Position numbers and translations under genes: made by a program | Shown: positions 7,665-15,725 of the stretch, piece after piece | How positions within the stretch are numbered: the stretch's first letter is position 1 | Layout of the letters: each line of letters begins with the position of its first letter | Assembly: GCF_032399705.1 (NCBI RefSeq) | Contig: NZ_CP135922.1 | Location: 2,232,001 to 2,296,000, forward strand | Direction of reading: 5' to 3' | From: Paenibacillus sp. BIC5C1 | GTDB taxonomy: Bacteria; Bacillota; Bacilli; Paenibacillales; Paenibacillaceae | Length of the DNA: 64,000 bases | The notes under the pieces: model-generated | The model's input: the letters and a program-made list of their open reading frames with translations, nothing else | Told to the model about the DNA's origin: nothing | The model's database searches: none

Positions 7665-9953
7665 ATTAAATATTCCAATGTTTTTCGTAAATTTTTAATT
7701 TCCTACGTGATCATTTTGGTGATACCCAGCATTGGCGGTTATATGTCTTATCTGACGTCCATCTCCGTAACACAGTCCATTTCCATTGAGAATAGTGTTA
7801 TCCAACTTCAGAAAAGCCAGGAAATATTGGAGGGCCGCATGGCGGAAGTGGAGGGTTTCACCCGACAGCTTGCGGTCAATCAGGAATTGAACGTTCTTAT
7901 GAATGAAAGGGACAACGAAACCAACGTATATGGGATATGGAGAACGATGGAGAATGTGTTGACCTTTGGACAGACCAATGATTTTCTGCAAAACTATTAT
8001 ATTTATCTTGCGAATTACAATCTAATTTTGACCCCGGGCTCTTCTTACAGACCGAATCACTATTACACTGATTTTCGTTATAACGATCTTTCGTTGGAGG
8101 AATGGATGAAGGATGTGTTGGGGAAGACTCACCGGAGTGAGATTAAACCGCTCAGTTCCTATGTCAGTAGGGGGAAGCAGACTTCGGTAATCACATATAT
8201 GCAGTCATTACCTCTGGACAGCTTCAAAGATTCTTCACCAGCTGTCGCCGTTGTGATCATTGACGAGAAAATGATCCTTAGTCTGTTGTCCAGCCTGAAT
8301 GACCGATACGGTGGCTGGGTTCATATCAGCGATGCGGAGGGAAATACCATTGCGCTGCAAGGGAGCTCCGAGCCCGAGATGGTGAAAATGGCCTCAGACT
8401 CTCATTTTGATCCAAGCAGAGTCAGCCAGTTCTATGGAGATGATCTTGTGATCACTACAAGATCTGATAAGAACGGATGGGTATACCAAGCGGGCATTCC
8501 CCGTCATGTCCTGATGGAGAATGCAAACAGGATCAAGGGGATGACGATGCTGATCACAGGCAGCACACTGCTCATCGGACTGATTGTTGGACTTGTGCTG
8601 GCTTATCGCAACAGCGTTCCAATCAATCGACTGTTAAGTGTAATGAAAGAGCAGTTTGGGAAGGATGAGCCGGCTCCCAAAAATGAATTTGACTTTTTGA
8701 GTGGAAATATCGCTGATATGCTGACCAAGAACAAGCTGCTTGAATCCGAATTAAATCGCCAGCTCCCACTGGTCAGGGATGCCTTCCTGAAGCGGCTGAT
8801 CTCCGGCGAATTCAAATCGCGGGATGAGATTCTTTCCGCGGCCGAACAGGCAGATATTAATTTGTATCAAGGCACGGGATATGCGGGAATTGTCCAGATT
8901 AAGGGTTATGCCAGTATGGACAGCGTTGAGATCCTGAATGAACTGAATGCCTCCCGACTTCTGTTGAAGCAGGCCTTGGCTGAACTGGGCGTAGATGTCC
9001 TGATGACGGACATGGGCTCGGATAAAGTGGTCATCCTGTTCTTTTCCAAGGAAACTGACTCCGAAAGGGATCGTGAAAAGGAAGATATCACGCATATCAT
9101 GGAGAATGTGGCACAGTATGTCTTCAATGAATACAGGATCACCATCCAGTCAGGATTCGGAAATCTCTTTACATCGTTGACAGAGGTCAGTCTTTCCTTT
9201 GATCAGGCCAATCAGGCACTGGAGTATGCAGTCTATATGAACAAAAAAGGCATGATGTGGAACAACGAAGCCCAAACTGAAAATACAACGTATTATTACC
9301 CGCTGGATTCGGAGCAGCGACTGATTGGCACGATTCGTGCAGGAGAACTTGAAGAGGCCAAACGGATTGTCGATGCGATCATTGTGCAGAACATGGAGCA
9401 GCGGGAGTTGTCCATGGAAATGAAGCATCAACTTGTTGGAGAAATGAAGGGTACTTTTCTCAAGTTGCTGGATCAAAAGGCGTTTACGGAATATGCCTCC
9501 ATCGAGAATGTGAAACGGCGGGTCATTGATATTGGTTCCTCGGAGCCGCTTGAAACGATAAAAGCTGAGTTTTATGAAATCATGGAAGAGCTGTGCTCCG
9601 TTATTGCAAACAAGAAGAAGGATGCTCATATTCAAATCATCAAACAGATTAAGGAATATACAGCGAAAATGTATTCAGATACAGAGCTGACTCTGTATAG
9701 GGTGGCAGAGCATGTTGAGCGGCCCGAGAAATATATTTCTCAATTATTCAAAGAGTTTACGGGTGTTAATTTCTCCGATCACCTGATCAAAGTCCGAATG
9801 GACCAGGCTGTGATTTTGTTAAAAGAGAGCAATTATACGGTGGACGAGATTGCGTCACGGGTAGGTTATAATAGTTCTCACTCCTTCAGGAGGGCCTTCA
9901 AACGATTGAATGGAGTTTCACCTAGTGTGTATAGACAATCGGTTGACGATTAA
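7665..9953 (+). CDS. Membrane-spanning AraC-family regulator with an extracellular sensor
   Basis: A one-component regulator of about 762 residues. An N-terminal membrane helix (about 7-30), a large outside region (about 31-290), a second helix (about 291-315), a cytoplasmic middle region and a C-terminal AraC-type double helix-turn-helix (about 656-760; VAEHVERPEKYISQLFKE, then VDEIASRVGYNSSHSFRRAFK) are visible. It should sense an extracellular sugar signal and activate nearby promoters. The start is unusual. The frame opens at TTG 7620, which has no ribosome binding site, while a long AAGGAGGGGGAGGAGGG (7643-7658) lies inside that frame. The codon 6 nt after it is ATT 7665, so I propose AUU initiation. 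It lies between the two promoters sharing GTAC box pairs, which supports it as their activator. Confidence 0.88.
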   Translation: MKYSNVFRKFLISYVIILVIPSIGGYMSYLTSISVTQSISIENSVIQLQKSQEILEGRMAEVEGFTRQLAVNQELNVLMNERDNETNVYGIWRTMENVLTFGQTNDFLQNYYIYLANYNLILTPGSSYRPNHYYTDFRYNDLSLEEWMKDVLGKTHRSEIKPLSSYVSRGKQTSVITYMQSLPLDSFKDSSPAVAVVIIDEKMILSLLSSLNDRYGGWVHISDAEGNTIALQGSSEPEMVKMASDSHFDPSRVSQFYGDDLVITTRSDKNGWVYQAGIPRHVLMENANRIKGMTMLITGSTLLIGLIVGLVLAYRNSVPINRLLSVMKEQFGKDEPAPKNEFDFLSGNIADMLTKNKLLESELNRQLPLVRDAFLKRLISGEFKSRDEILSAAEQADINLYQGTGYAGIVQIKGYASMDSVEILNELNASRLLLKQALAELGVDVLMTDMGSDKVVILFFSKETDSERDREKEDITHIMENVAQYVFNEYRITIQSGFGNLFTSLTEVSLSFDQANQALEYAVYMNKKGMMWNNEAQTENTTYYYPLDSEQRLIGTIRAGELEEAKRIVDAIIVQNMEQRELSMEMKHQLVGEMKGTFLKLLDQKAFTEYASIENVKRRVIDIGSSEPLETIKAEFYEIMEELCSVIANKKKDAHIQIIKQIKEYTAKMYSDTELTLYRVAEHVERPEKYISQLFKEFTGVNFSDHLIKVRMDQAVILLKESNYTVDEIASRVGYNSSHSFRRAFKRLNGVSPSVYRQSVDD

Positions 9954-9960
9954 TGTAAGG

Positions 9961-10010
9961 AAGACCTTTAGGCTGTGTTGTCCGTGTTCCGGACAATGCG
10001 GTCTTTTTTT
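9961..10010 (+). terminator. Intrinsic terminator after the AraC regulator gene
   Basis: Outer stem AAGACC/GGTCTT and inner stem TTGTCCG (9978-9984)/CGGACAA (9990-9996), then a T run to 10010. Confidence 0.85.
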
Positions 10011-10080
10011 GTGAATCCGCCCCCATAATGGAAAAATGTCTGTCGTACTGCGGATTTGTGCCCCCAAAAACAGGATAACT

Positions 10081-10135
10081 GTACGTTTAAAGGCGCAGGT
10101 GTACCTGTTTATGGGACATTAAAATCGAATATGAT
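10081..10135 (+). promoter_or_regulatory. Putative AraC-activated promoter of the first importer operon
   Basis: GTACGT at 10081-10086 and GTACCT at 10101-10106, starting 20 nt apart, with a -10-like TATGAT at 10130-10135 and no good -35. The box pair, the CAGG-TAA stretch before it, the upstream TAATGGAAA block and the distance of exactly 42 nt from the second box to the cre-like site are shared with the GH27 promoter. Confidence 0.6.
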
Positions 10136-10142
10136 CAGATAT

Positions 10143-10157
10143 AAGAAAGCGCTATCA
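10143..10157 (+). promoter_or_regulatory. cre-like site, first importer promoter
   Basis: AAGAAAGCGCTATCA fits the cre consensus except for A in place of T at position 2. Its last 11 bases (AAGCGCTATCA) are identical to those of the GH27 cre, and it sits at the same place relative to the -10. Confidence 0.6.
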
Positions 10158-10197
10158 TAATTTACGCATAACAGACAGCTGGTAAGGGGGGATTGTT

Positions 10198-11163
10198 CTG
10201 GAGAAGGAAATCGTATTAAATCACAAGACATCAACACAGCCGAAGGCACCTGGTTTTCTGACCAATGCCCGCAAAAGAATGATGAAGCACTGGCAGTTAC
10301 ATCTACTGGTGATTCCGCCCTTGCTATTTTTTCTCATCTTCAAGTATTATCCGATGATCAATGCGGTTCTTGCCTTTAAGGACTATAACGTCATCAAGGG
10401 AATATGGGGAAGTGATTGGGTTGGTTTTCAAAACTTTCGTCTGTTCTTTGAGAACCCATTATTCTGGACCCTGGTGAAGAACACCATTTTACTTAGCGGT
10501 TATTTAGTGTTGGCCGGATTTCCAATTCCGATTGTGCTCGCACTCATGATTAACGAGGTGCGCGGAGCCAAATTCAAGAAATTCGTCCAACTCGTATCCT
10601 TTGCACCCTATTTCATCTCAACAGTCGTGATGGTGTCCATGATTATGCTGTTCCTGGCACCACGGCTTGGATTTGTGAACATCGCCATGAACTTCTTTGG
10701 GTTGGATTCCGTGAATTTTCTGGGTGAGCCAGGCATGTTCCGCTCAATCTACGTCTGGTCCGACATTTGGCAGACTGCGGGCTACAGTGCGGTTATTTAT
10801 TTGGCAGCACTTGCCGGAATCGATCCCACATTGTACGAAGCGGCTAAAGTCGATGGGGCCTCACGTTTTCAAAAAATCCGTCACGTGGATCTGCCAGGGC
10901 TGGTGCCAACCATTGTCATTATTTTGATCCTGAATGTCGGAAATGTCATGGCAATAGGTTTTGAGAAAGTCTACCTGCTACAAAATCCGCTTAATCTGGC
11001 TAATTCTGAAATCATTGCAACTTATGTCTACCGAGTCGGCCTGTTGAATGCCAACTATAGCTTTGCAACTGCCGTAGGGCTGTTCAACTCACTAATCAAT
11101 CTGGTTTTACTGGTTACGGTGAATGGTTTGGCGAAGAGAGTTACTAAGAATAGCATTTGGTAG
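10198..11163 (+). CDS. LplB-type sugar ABC transporter permease, importer 1
   Basis: An inner-membrane permease of a carbohydrate importer (CUT1-like, LplB family), about 321 residues with six predicted helices. The EAA loop that docks the ATPase is visible as YEAAKVDGASRFQKIRHVDLP. The first ATG in frame (10279) has no ribosome binding site and would cut off the cytoplasmic N-terminal segment usual in this family. AGGGGGG at 10185-10191 lies 6 nt before CTG 10198, giving an N-terminus M/LEKEIVLNHK, so I propose a CUG start. The second permease follows after 15 nt and then the binding protein, forming one operon. No ATPase gene is nearby, as is usual where a shared MsmX-like ATPase is used. 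Confidence 0.9.
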   Translation: MEKEIVLNHKTSTQPKAPGFLTNARKRMMKHWQLHLLVIPPLLFFLIFKYYPMINAVLAFKDYNVIKGIWGSDWVGFQNFRLFFENPLFWTLVKNTILLSGYLVLAGFPIPIVLALMINEVRGAKFKKFVQLVSFAPYFISTVVMVSMIMLFLAPRLGFVNIAMNFFGLDSVNFLGEPGMFRSIYVWSDIWQTAGYSAVIYLAALAGIDPTLYEAAKVDGASRFQKIRHVDLPGLVPTIVIILILNVGNVMAIGFEKVYLLQNPLNLANSEIIATYVYRVGLLNANYSFATAVGLFNSLINLVLLVTVNGLAKRVTKNSIW

Positions 11164-11178
11164 GAAAGGAGTTCACCT

Positions 11179-12078
11179 ATGGCTGCAAATGTTCAAACCA
11201 AGATTAAAGAGTCCGCCGTGGACAAAACGTTTCTGATTACAATCTACATTTTGCTCAGTCTCGTGGCGCTGGTGGTCATTTACCCACTGATATTTATCGT
11301 CAGCAGCTCAATTAGCAGCCCGGCAGCAGTAACTTCCGGCCGGGTATGGCTATGGCCCGTAGATATTTCCTTCAACGGTTACAAGGCATTGTTTAATACA
11401 CCTGAGATTCTCATCGGCTACGGTAACTCCATTTTCTATACTGCCGCCGGGACGCTGATTAGTGTAGCATTAACCATCATGATCGCCTATCCGTTGTCAC
11501 GCAAAACCTTTTTCGGCAGAAACACCCTGATGATGATCATCACCTTCACCATGATTTTCAGCGGAGGGCTGATTCCGACTTATATAGTGGTGAAGCAGCT
11601 TCATCTGATTGATACCCGCTGGGCGTTACTGATCCCGAATGCAATCTGGGTATGGCAGGTTATCATTGCTCGCTCGTTCTTTCAATCTTCTATTCCCGGG
11701 GAGCTTCTGGAAGCAAGTGAAATTGACGGCTGTAGTGATATGCGGTTCATCTGGAGTGTTGTACTCCCATTATCGAAGCCGATTATCGCCGTCCTGGTTC
11801 TCATGTATGCTGTGGGACAGTGGAATGCGTACTTTGATGCCCTGATCTATCTCAAATCGGCAGACCTGTTCCCGCTGCAACTCATCTTGCGAAGCATCAT
11901 CATTCAAAACAACGGTTCTGGTGCCATGGATGTGGCGAAAATGGTGGAAAGACAGCAGCTTACCGAACTGTTAAAATATTCGTTAATTGTGGTCGCCACT
12001 TTGCCTGTACTTGTCATCTATCCATTTGTACAGCGTCATTTTGTACAGGGGATGCTGGTCGGTTCTGTTAAAGGTTGA
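11179..12078 (+). CDS. YtcP/LplC-type sugar ABC transporter permease, importer 1
   Basis: The second permease subunit of the importer: 299 residues, six predicted helices, and an EAA loop near EASEIDGCSDMRFIWSVVLP. The start ATG 11179 has GGAAAGGAG upstream. It ends in LVGSVKG, like other YtcP-type proteins, which end in a short G-A/S-V-K-like tail. It lies between the LplB-type permease and the lipoprotein binding protein and should pair with the former to form the membrane channel. Confidence 0.93.
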   Translation: MAANVQTKIKESAVDKTFLITIYILLSLVALVVIYPLIFIVSSSISSPAAVTSGRVWLWPVDISFNGYKALFNTPEILIGYGNSIFYTAAGTLISVALTIMIAYPLSRKTFFGRNTLMMIITFTMIFSGGLIPTYIVVKQLHLIDTRWALLIPNAIWVWQVIIARSFFQSSIPGELLEASEIDGCSDMRFIWSVVLPLSKPIIAVLVLMYAVGQWNAYFDALIYLKSADLFPLQLILRSIIIQNNGSGAMDVAKMVERQQLTELLKYSLIVVATLPVLVIYPFVQRHFVQGMLVGSVKG

Positions 12079-12175
12079 TCCTTAGATTCGGTGTATGGAG
12101 AAAGAAGATATAGACAGTTCATACGCAAGGTACCATCGTCTCAACTGGTAAACTACAAAAAGGGAGTGATCAGAT

Positions 12176-13819
12176 TTGAAGAAAAGTATGGTAACGTTAT
12201 TGATGCTGGTAGTGGCATTTACAGTTGTCATGAGCGGGTGTTCCAATGGCAGCTCATCTACTGCACAACCAGGGAGCTCGGAAGAGGGCGGCAAGGTGAA
12301 TATCAGCGTGTTCGCGGTTCAGGATTCTAGCATTGATATTCCGACCAATAAATTCACTGCATTTGTGGAAGACAAATTCAATATCAAATTCAATTGGGAG
12401 ATCAATCCATCAGATGGGGCCAAGGAAAAGCGCCAAATCTCTCTTGCAAGCGGCGACTATCCCGATGCCTATCTGCTGACCCACTATATAGACCAATTCT
12501 CTCAGGCAGATCTGCTGAAGTATGGCAAGCAGGGTGTGCTCGTTCCTTTGAACGATCTCATTGATCAATACGCTCCCAACATCAAAGCGGCCATGGAGAA
12601 GAACCCTAATTTGAAAACGCTTAATACAGCGCCTGATGGTAATATCTATGGACTTGTTGCGTATACGGAATGTTTCCACTGTTCCTATCCGAGCAAGATG
12701 TGGATTAATACAGAGTGGCTGAAAAAGCTGAATCTGGAAATGCCAAAGACTACCGAAGAATTCAAAAACGTGCTGCAAGCATTTAAAACGCAGGACCCGA
12801 ACGGAAACGGCAAAGCAGACGAGGTACCGCTGAGTGGTTCCATAGAGGAGTTCGGCGTACGAATTATTCCGTTCCTGATGAATGCATTTGTCTATGACGA
12901 TGACCGGAACTACCTGCAAATGGAAAATGGGAAAGTTCAATCTGCGGCAATTACACCTGAATGGAAAGAAGGATTGACTTACATCAAGTCCCTCTTTGAT
13001 GCAGGTCTGATTGACCCTGGCGCATTCACACAAAACGCAGAAGCGTTCAAGAAAATCGGTGAAAATGCTGATGCTGAAATTTTGGGTGCTGGTGCAGCCA
13101 TGCATCCCGCAATCTTCGTAAACATTGACGAAGGCAATACTCGTTCGGCGCACTATAACCCGCTGCCGCCGATTTCCGGACCACAGGGTGTGTCCTATGC
13201 AACGCATGATGCGGGCGGTGTATCTCCAGGAGCGAAGTTTGTAATCACAAACAAGGCAAGTGAAGAAGCACAGATTGCCCTGATCAAAATGGTTGACTAC
13301 ATGTTCACACCAGAAGGCCAAACGAACGGTGCGAGCGGTATGAAAGGGATTGACTGGACTGACCCGGTGGAAGGTGATGTGGCACTGGGTAAAGACGTTA
13401 AACCTGTAGTGAAACAAATTCCTATGGCTGAAGGTGAGGCACCACGTAATGCGGGCTGGAGCGGCATGGCTCACTTCTATATGCCAAAAGAATATCGTGA
13501 TACCTTCGTACAGGGCACAGATATTTATGCATCCAATGGTTATGAGCGCAGATTATATGATGCATCGCTGTTGTACGAAGGGCATGAACCTAAAGAGCTG
13601 TTCCCAATCTGGTCCGTCTGGATTGATCCAAACGAAATTGATGAAGCCAGCTTGCTGCAAACCAACATCAGAAACTACATTGAGCAAAATGAATTGCAAT
13701 TCATCACAGGCAACAAGGACTTGAATAAGGACTGGGATGCTTATGTGAAAGGTTTACAGAACCTGAAGCTTGATCGTTATCTGGAAATTTTGCAAAAAGC
13801 ATATGACACAAGCAAGTAA
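12176..13819 (+). CDS. Sugar-binding lipoprotein of importer 1
   Basis: An extracellular solute-binding protein of the LplA/YtcQ type, 547 residues. The N-terminus is a lipoprotein signal with lipobox MSGC and lipidated Cys22, followed by a Ser/Gly/Glu linker. The start is TTG 12176, with GGGAG upstream at a fitting distance. It should capture oligosaccharides and deliver them to the two upstream permeases. The ligand cannot be read from sequence; neighbouring GH110 and GH95 genes suggest galactosyl or fucosyl oligosaccharides. The terminator at 13836-13872 follows, so this gene may be made in excess over the enzymes downstream. Confidence 0.93.
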   Translation: MKKSMVTLLMLVVAFTVVMSGCSNGSSSTAQPGSSEEGGKVNISVFAVQDSSIDIPTNKFTAFVEDKFNIKFNWEINPSDGAKEKRQISLASGDYPDAYLLTHYIDQFSQADLLKYGKQGVLVPLNDLIDQYAPNIKAAMEKNPNLKTLNTAPDGNIYGLVAYTECFHCSYPSKMWINTEWLKKLNLEMPKTTEEFKNVLQAFKTQDPNGNGKADEVPLSGSIEEFGVRIIPFLMNAFVYDDDRNYLQMENGKVQSAAITPEWKEGLTYIKSLFDAGLIDPGAFTQNAEAFKKIGENADAEILGAGAAMHPAIFVNIDEGNTRSAHYNPLPPISGPQGVSYATHDAGGVSPGAKFVITNKASEEAQIALIKMVDYMFTPEGQTNGASGMKGIDWTDPVEGDVALGKDVKPVVKQIPMAEGEAPRNAGWSGMAHFYMPKEYRDTFVQGTDIYASNGYERRLYDASLLYEGHEPKELFPIWSVWIDPNEIDEASLLQTNIRNYIEQNELQFITGNKDLNKDWDAYVKGLQNLKLDRYLEILQKAYDTSK

Positions 13820-13835
13820 TTAACAGGGATATCGG

Positions 13836-13872
13836 AATCAGGTGCCTATGATGTACCGGCACCTGATTTTCC
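13836..13872 (+). terminator. Intrinsic terminator after the binding-protein gene
   Basis: AATCAGGTGCC (13836-13846) pairs with GGCACCTGATT (13858-13868), then TTCCTT. The short T run suggests partial read-through into the GH110 gene, for which I see no clear promoter of its own. Confidence 0.8.
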
Positions 13873-13932
13873 TTGTATATAGGCAGAAGAGAAGTATGAT
13901 GATGGAGTATATGTGATGATAGAAGATAAGCA

Positions 13933-15696
13933 ATGGATGTGTTACATACCAAGAAGGGTGGGATCAACATTCCTGTGACTGAACAAGAACATATCACGAA
14001 TTCCACGACGATAAGACTGACGGATTATGGCGCTGTGCCTGACTCTGAGTTGGACACCCAGCCAGCCATGGTTCGTGCCATTCAGGCGGCGGCCGAAATT
14101 CCTGGTCCGGTCGTGCTGGACTGTGCGAGAGGCCGGTATCATTTCTACCCGGAGGAGGCGATTCGGGCTCCCTATTATATCTCCAATACGACGAGTGAAG
14201 AAGAAAACCCAGACGTAACCAAGACCATTGCCATTCTGTTTAAAGGAATGACAGATGTAACACTGGAGGGCAACGGCTCCCTGTTTATTTTCCACGGCAA
14301 ACAGACCCTGTTTTTGCTGGACAATTGCATAAATGTAGAGATTCGCAACCTGCGTACAGACTATCACCAGCCTACGGTGACCGAGATGACGATTATCTCA
14401 AGCGGAAAGCATTATTTCGATGCCCGGGTTCACCCCGATTCCCGTTATCAGATTCGGGACAACAAGCTAACCTGGCTCGGTGAAGGCTGGAGTTTTGCGG
14501 AAGGTCCCATGCAAACCTATGATCCATTACGGAATACAACCTGGCGAATCGACAATTGGCTGGAATTGGCCCAATCTGTGGAAGAGCTTGAGCCTATGAC
14601 CATCCGTTTGCATTTTGATTTTCAACCTGCTGTGGTCCCGGGTCATGTACTACAAAATCGCGACGGCATTCGTGATCAAGTTGGAGTTTTTATGACCGAA
14701 TGTTCAGATATAACGTGGAGAGACGTGAGTATGCATTTCCTGCACGGACTAGGTGTCGTCGGCCAGTTCAGCACAAATCTGACCTTCTCACGAATGAACC
14801 TGGCTCCCCGCACTGAAACGGAACGCACGGTTGCCGGTTTTGCGGATTTCTTGCACATTTCCAGCTGCAGAGGCAAGGTTGCCGTAAGGGACAGCTATTT
14901 TTCCGGCTCGCATGATGATCCTGTCAATGTCCACGGTACCTATTTACGAATTGTAGATCAGCCGGCGGTGGATCGTGTGAAGGTTCGATTCATGCATCCC
15001 CAGACGTATGGGCTTCCGGCATTTTATCCTGGTGATGAGATCGAATTTGTCCGTTCCGGTTCGTTGACGACCTACGCCTCCAACAATGTGGTTGCGGTAG
15101 AACGTTTAAGTACTCGTGAGCTCTTGCTGACTCTTGCTCATCCGGTACCGGACGGTATTGGCAGCCATGATGTCATTGAGAATGTAACCTGGACACCAGA
15201 AGTGGAAATTACAAATAATCATTTTGCCCGAGTGCCAACACGAGGAATACTCGTAACGACTCGTCGGAAAGTGCTGATTACCGAGAATACGTTTGAACGC
15301 ATGTCCATGAATGCTATTTTAATTGCGGTGGATGCTGAGTCCTGGTACGAGTCCGGAAGGGTAGAGGATGTGATGATCTTCGATAACCACTTTATTGAAT
15401 GTGGCGGCAGTGAGCATCCCGTGATATTCATATCCCCAGAGAATGTGGTGGTTGATGAGAGCGCTCCTGTACACCGACAAATCGTCATCCTGAATAACCG
15501 TTTCGAAACTTGTGGTGATGTCCCGATTTTAAGTGCCAAGTCCACTCGTGGGTTGGTTTTCAAGTCGAATAAAATATGTTCCCCCAGCGAGACAGGAAAG
15601 TTACCCTGCGTTGAAGAAGCAGTCTATGTGACTGCCTGCAGCGAGGTTGACATTGTAGATAATACCTTCACTAATGTTCCAGAAGGAACTGACTAG
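13933..15696 (+). CDS. GH110 family alpha-1,3-galactosidase (cytoplasmic)
   Basis: A 587-residue parallel beta-helix enzyme of family GH110. Characterised members remove terminal alpha-1,3-linked galactose, including from blood group B, by inversion. Family hallmarks are visible: DYGAVPD near residue 31 and a central AGFADFLHISSCRG followed by SGSHDDPVNVHGTYLRI. The expected catalytic carboxylates are Asp305 and Asp328/Asp329; their spacing (23 and 1) matches the characterised Akkermansia enzyme as I recall it. No signal peptide is present, so substrates must be imported. The start at ATG 13933 is uncertain because the ribosome binding site is weak. The GH95 gene begins 29 nt after the stop, implying co-transcription. 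Confidence 0.9.
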   Translation: MDVLHTKKGGINIPVTEQEHITNSTTIRLTDYGAVPDSELDTQPAMVRAIQAAAEIPGPVVLDCARGRYHFYPEEAIRAPYYISNTTSEEENPDVTKTIAILFKGMTDVTLEGNGSLFIFHGKQTLFLLDNCINVEIRNLRTDYHQPTVTEMTIISSGKHYFDARVHPDSRYQIRDNKLTWLGEGWSFAEGPMQTYDPLRNTTWRIDNWLELAQSVEELEPMTIRLHFDFQPAVVPGHVLQNRDGIRDQVGVFMTECSDITWRDVSMHFLHGLGVVGQFSTNLTFSRMNLAPRTETERTVAGFADFLHISSCRGKVAVRDSYFSGSHDDPVNVHGTYLRIVDQPAVDRVKVRFMHPQTYGLPAFYPGDEIEFVRSGSLTTYASNNVVAVERLSTRELLLTLAHPVPDGIGSHDVIENVTWTPEVEITNNHFARVPTRGILVTTRRKVLITENTFERMSMNAILIAVDAESWYESGRVEDVMIFDNHFIECGGSEHPVIFISPENVVVDESAPVHRQIVILNNRFETCGDVPILSAKSTRGLVFKSNKICSPSETGKLPCVEEAVYVTACSEVDIVDNTFTNVPEGTD

Positions 15697-15725
15697 TAAT
15701 TAAGTAATCATAAGGGAGAGTGCAC

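Noticed and set aside
7430..7669. 79-codon open frame before the AraC regulator gene
   Set aside because: It overlaps the AraC ribosome binding site, its own AAGGAG is only 2 nt from the ATG, and the product has no recognisable features.
12410..13474. 354-codon minus-strand frame
   Set aside because: Lies entirely within the importer 1 binding-protein gene; the translation is rich in Cys, His and Arg as typical for a shadow frame.
13836..13872. GTACC in this region as a further AraC box
   Set aside because: It is part of the terminator loop and stem and has no partner box at 19-20 nt.
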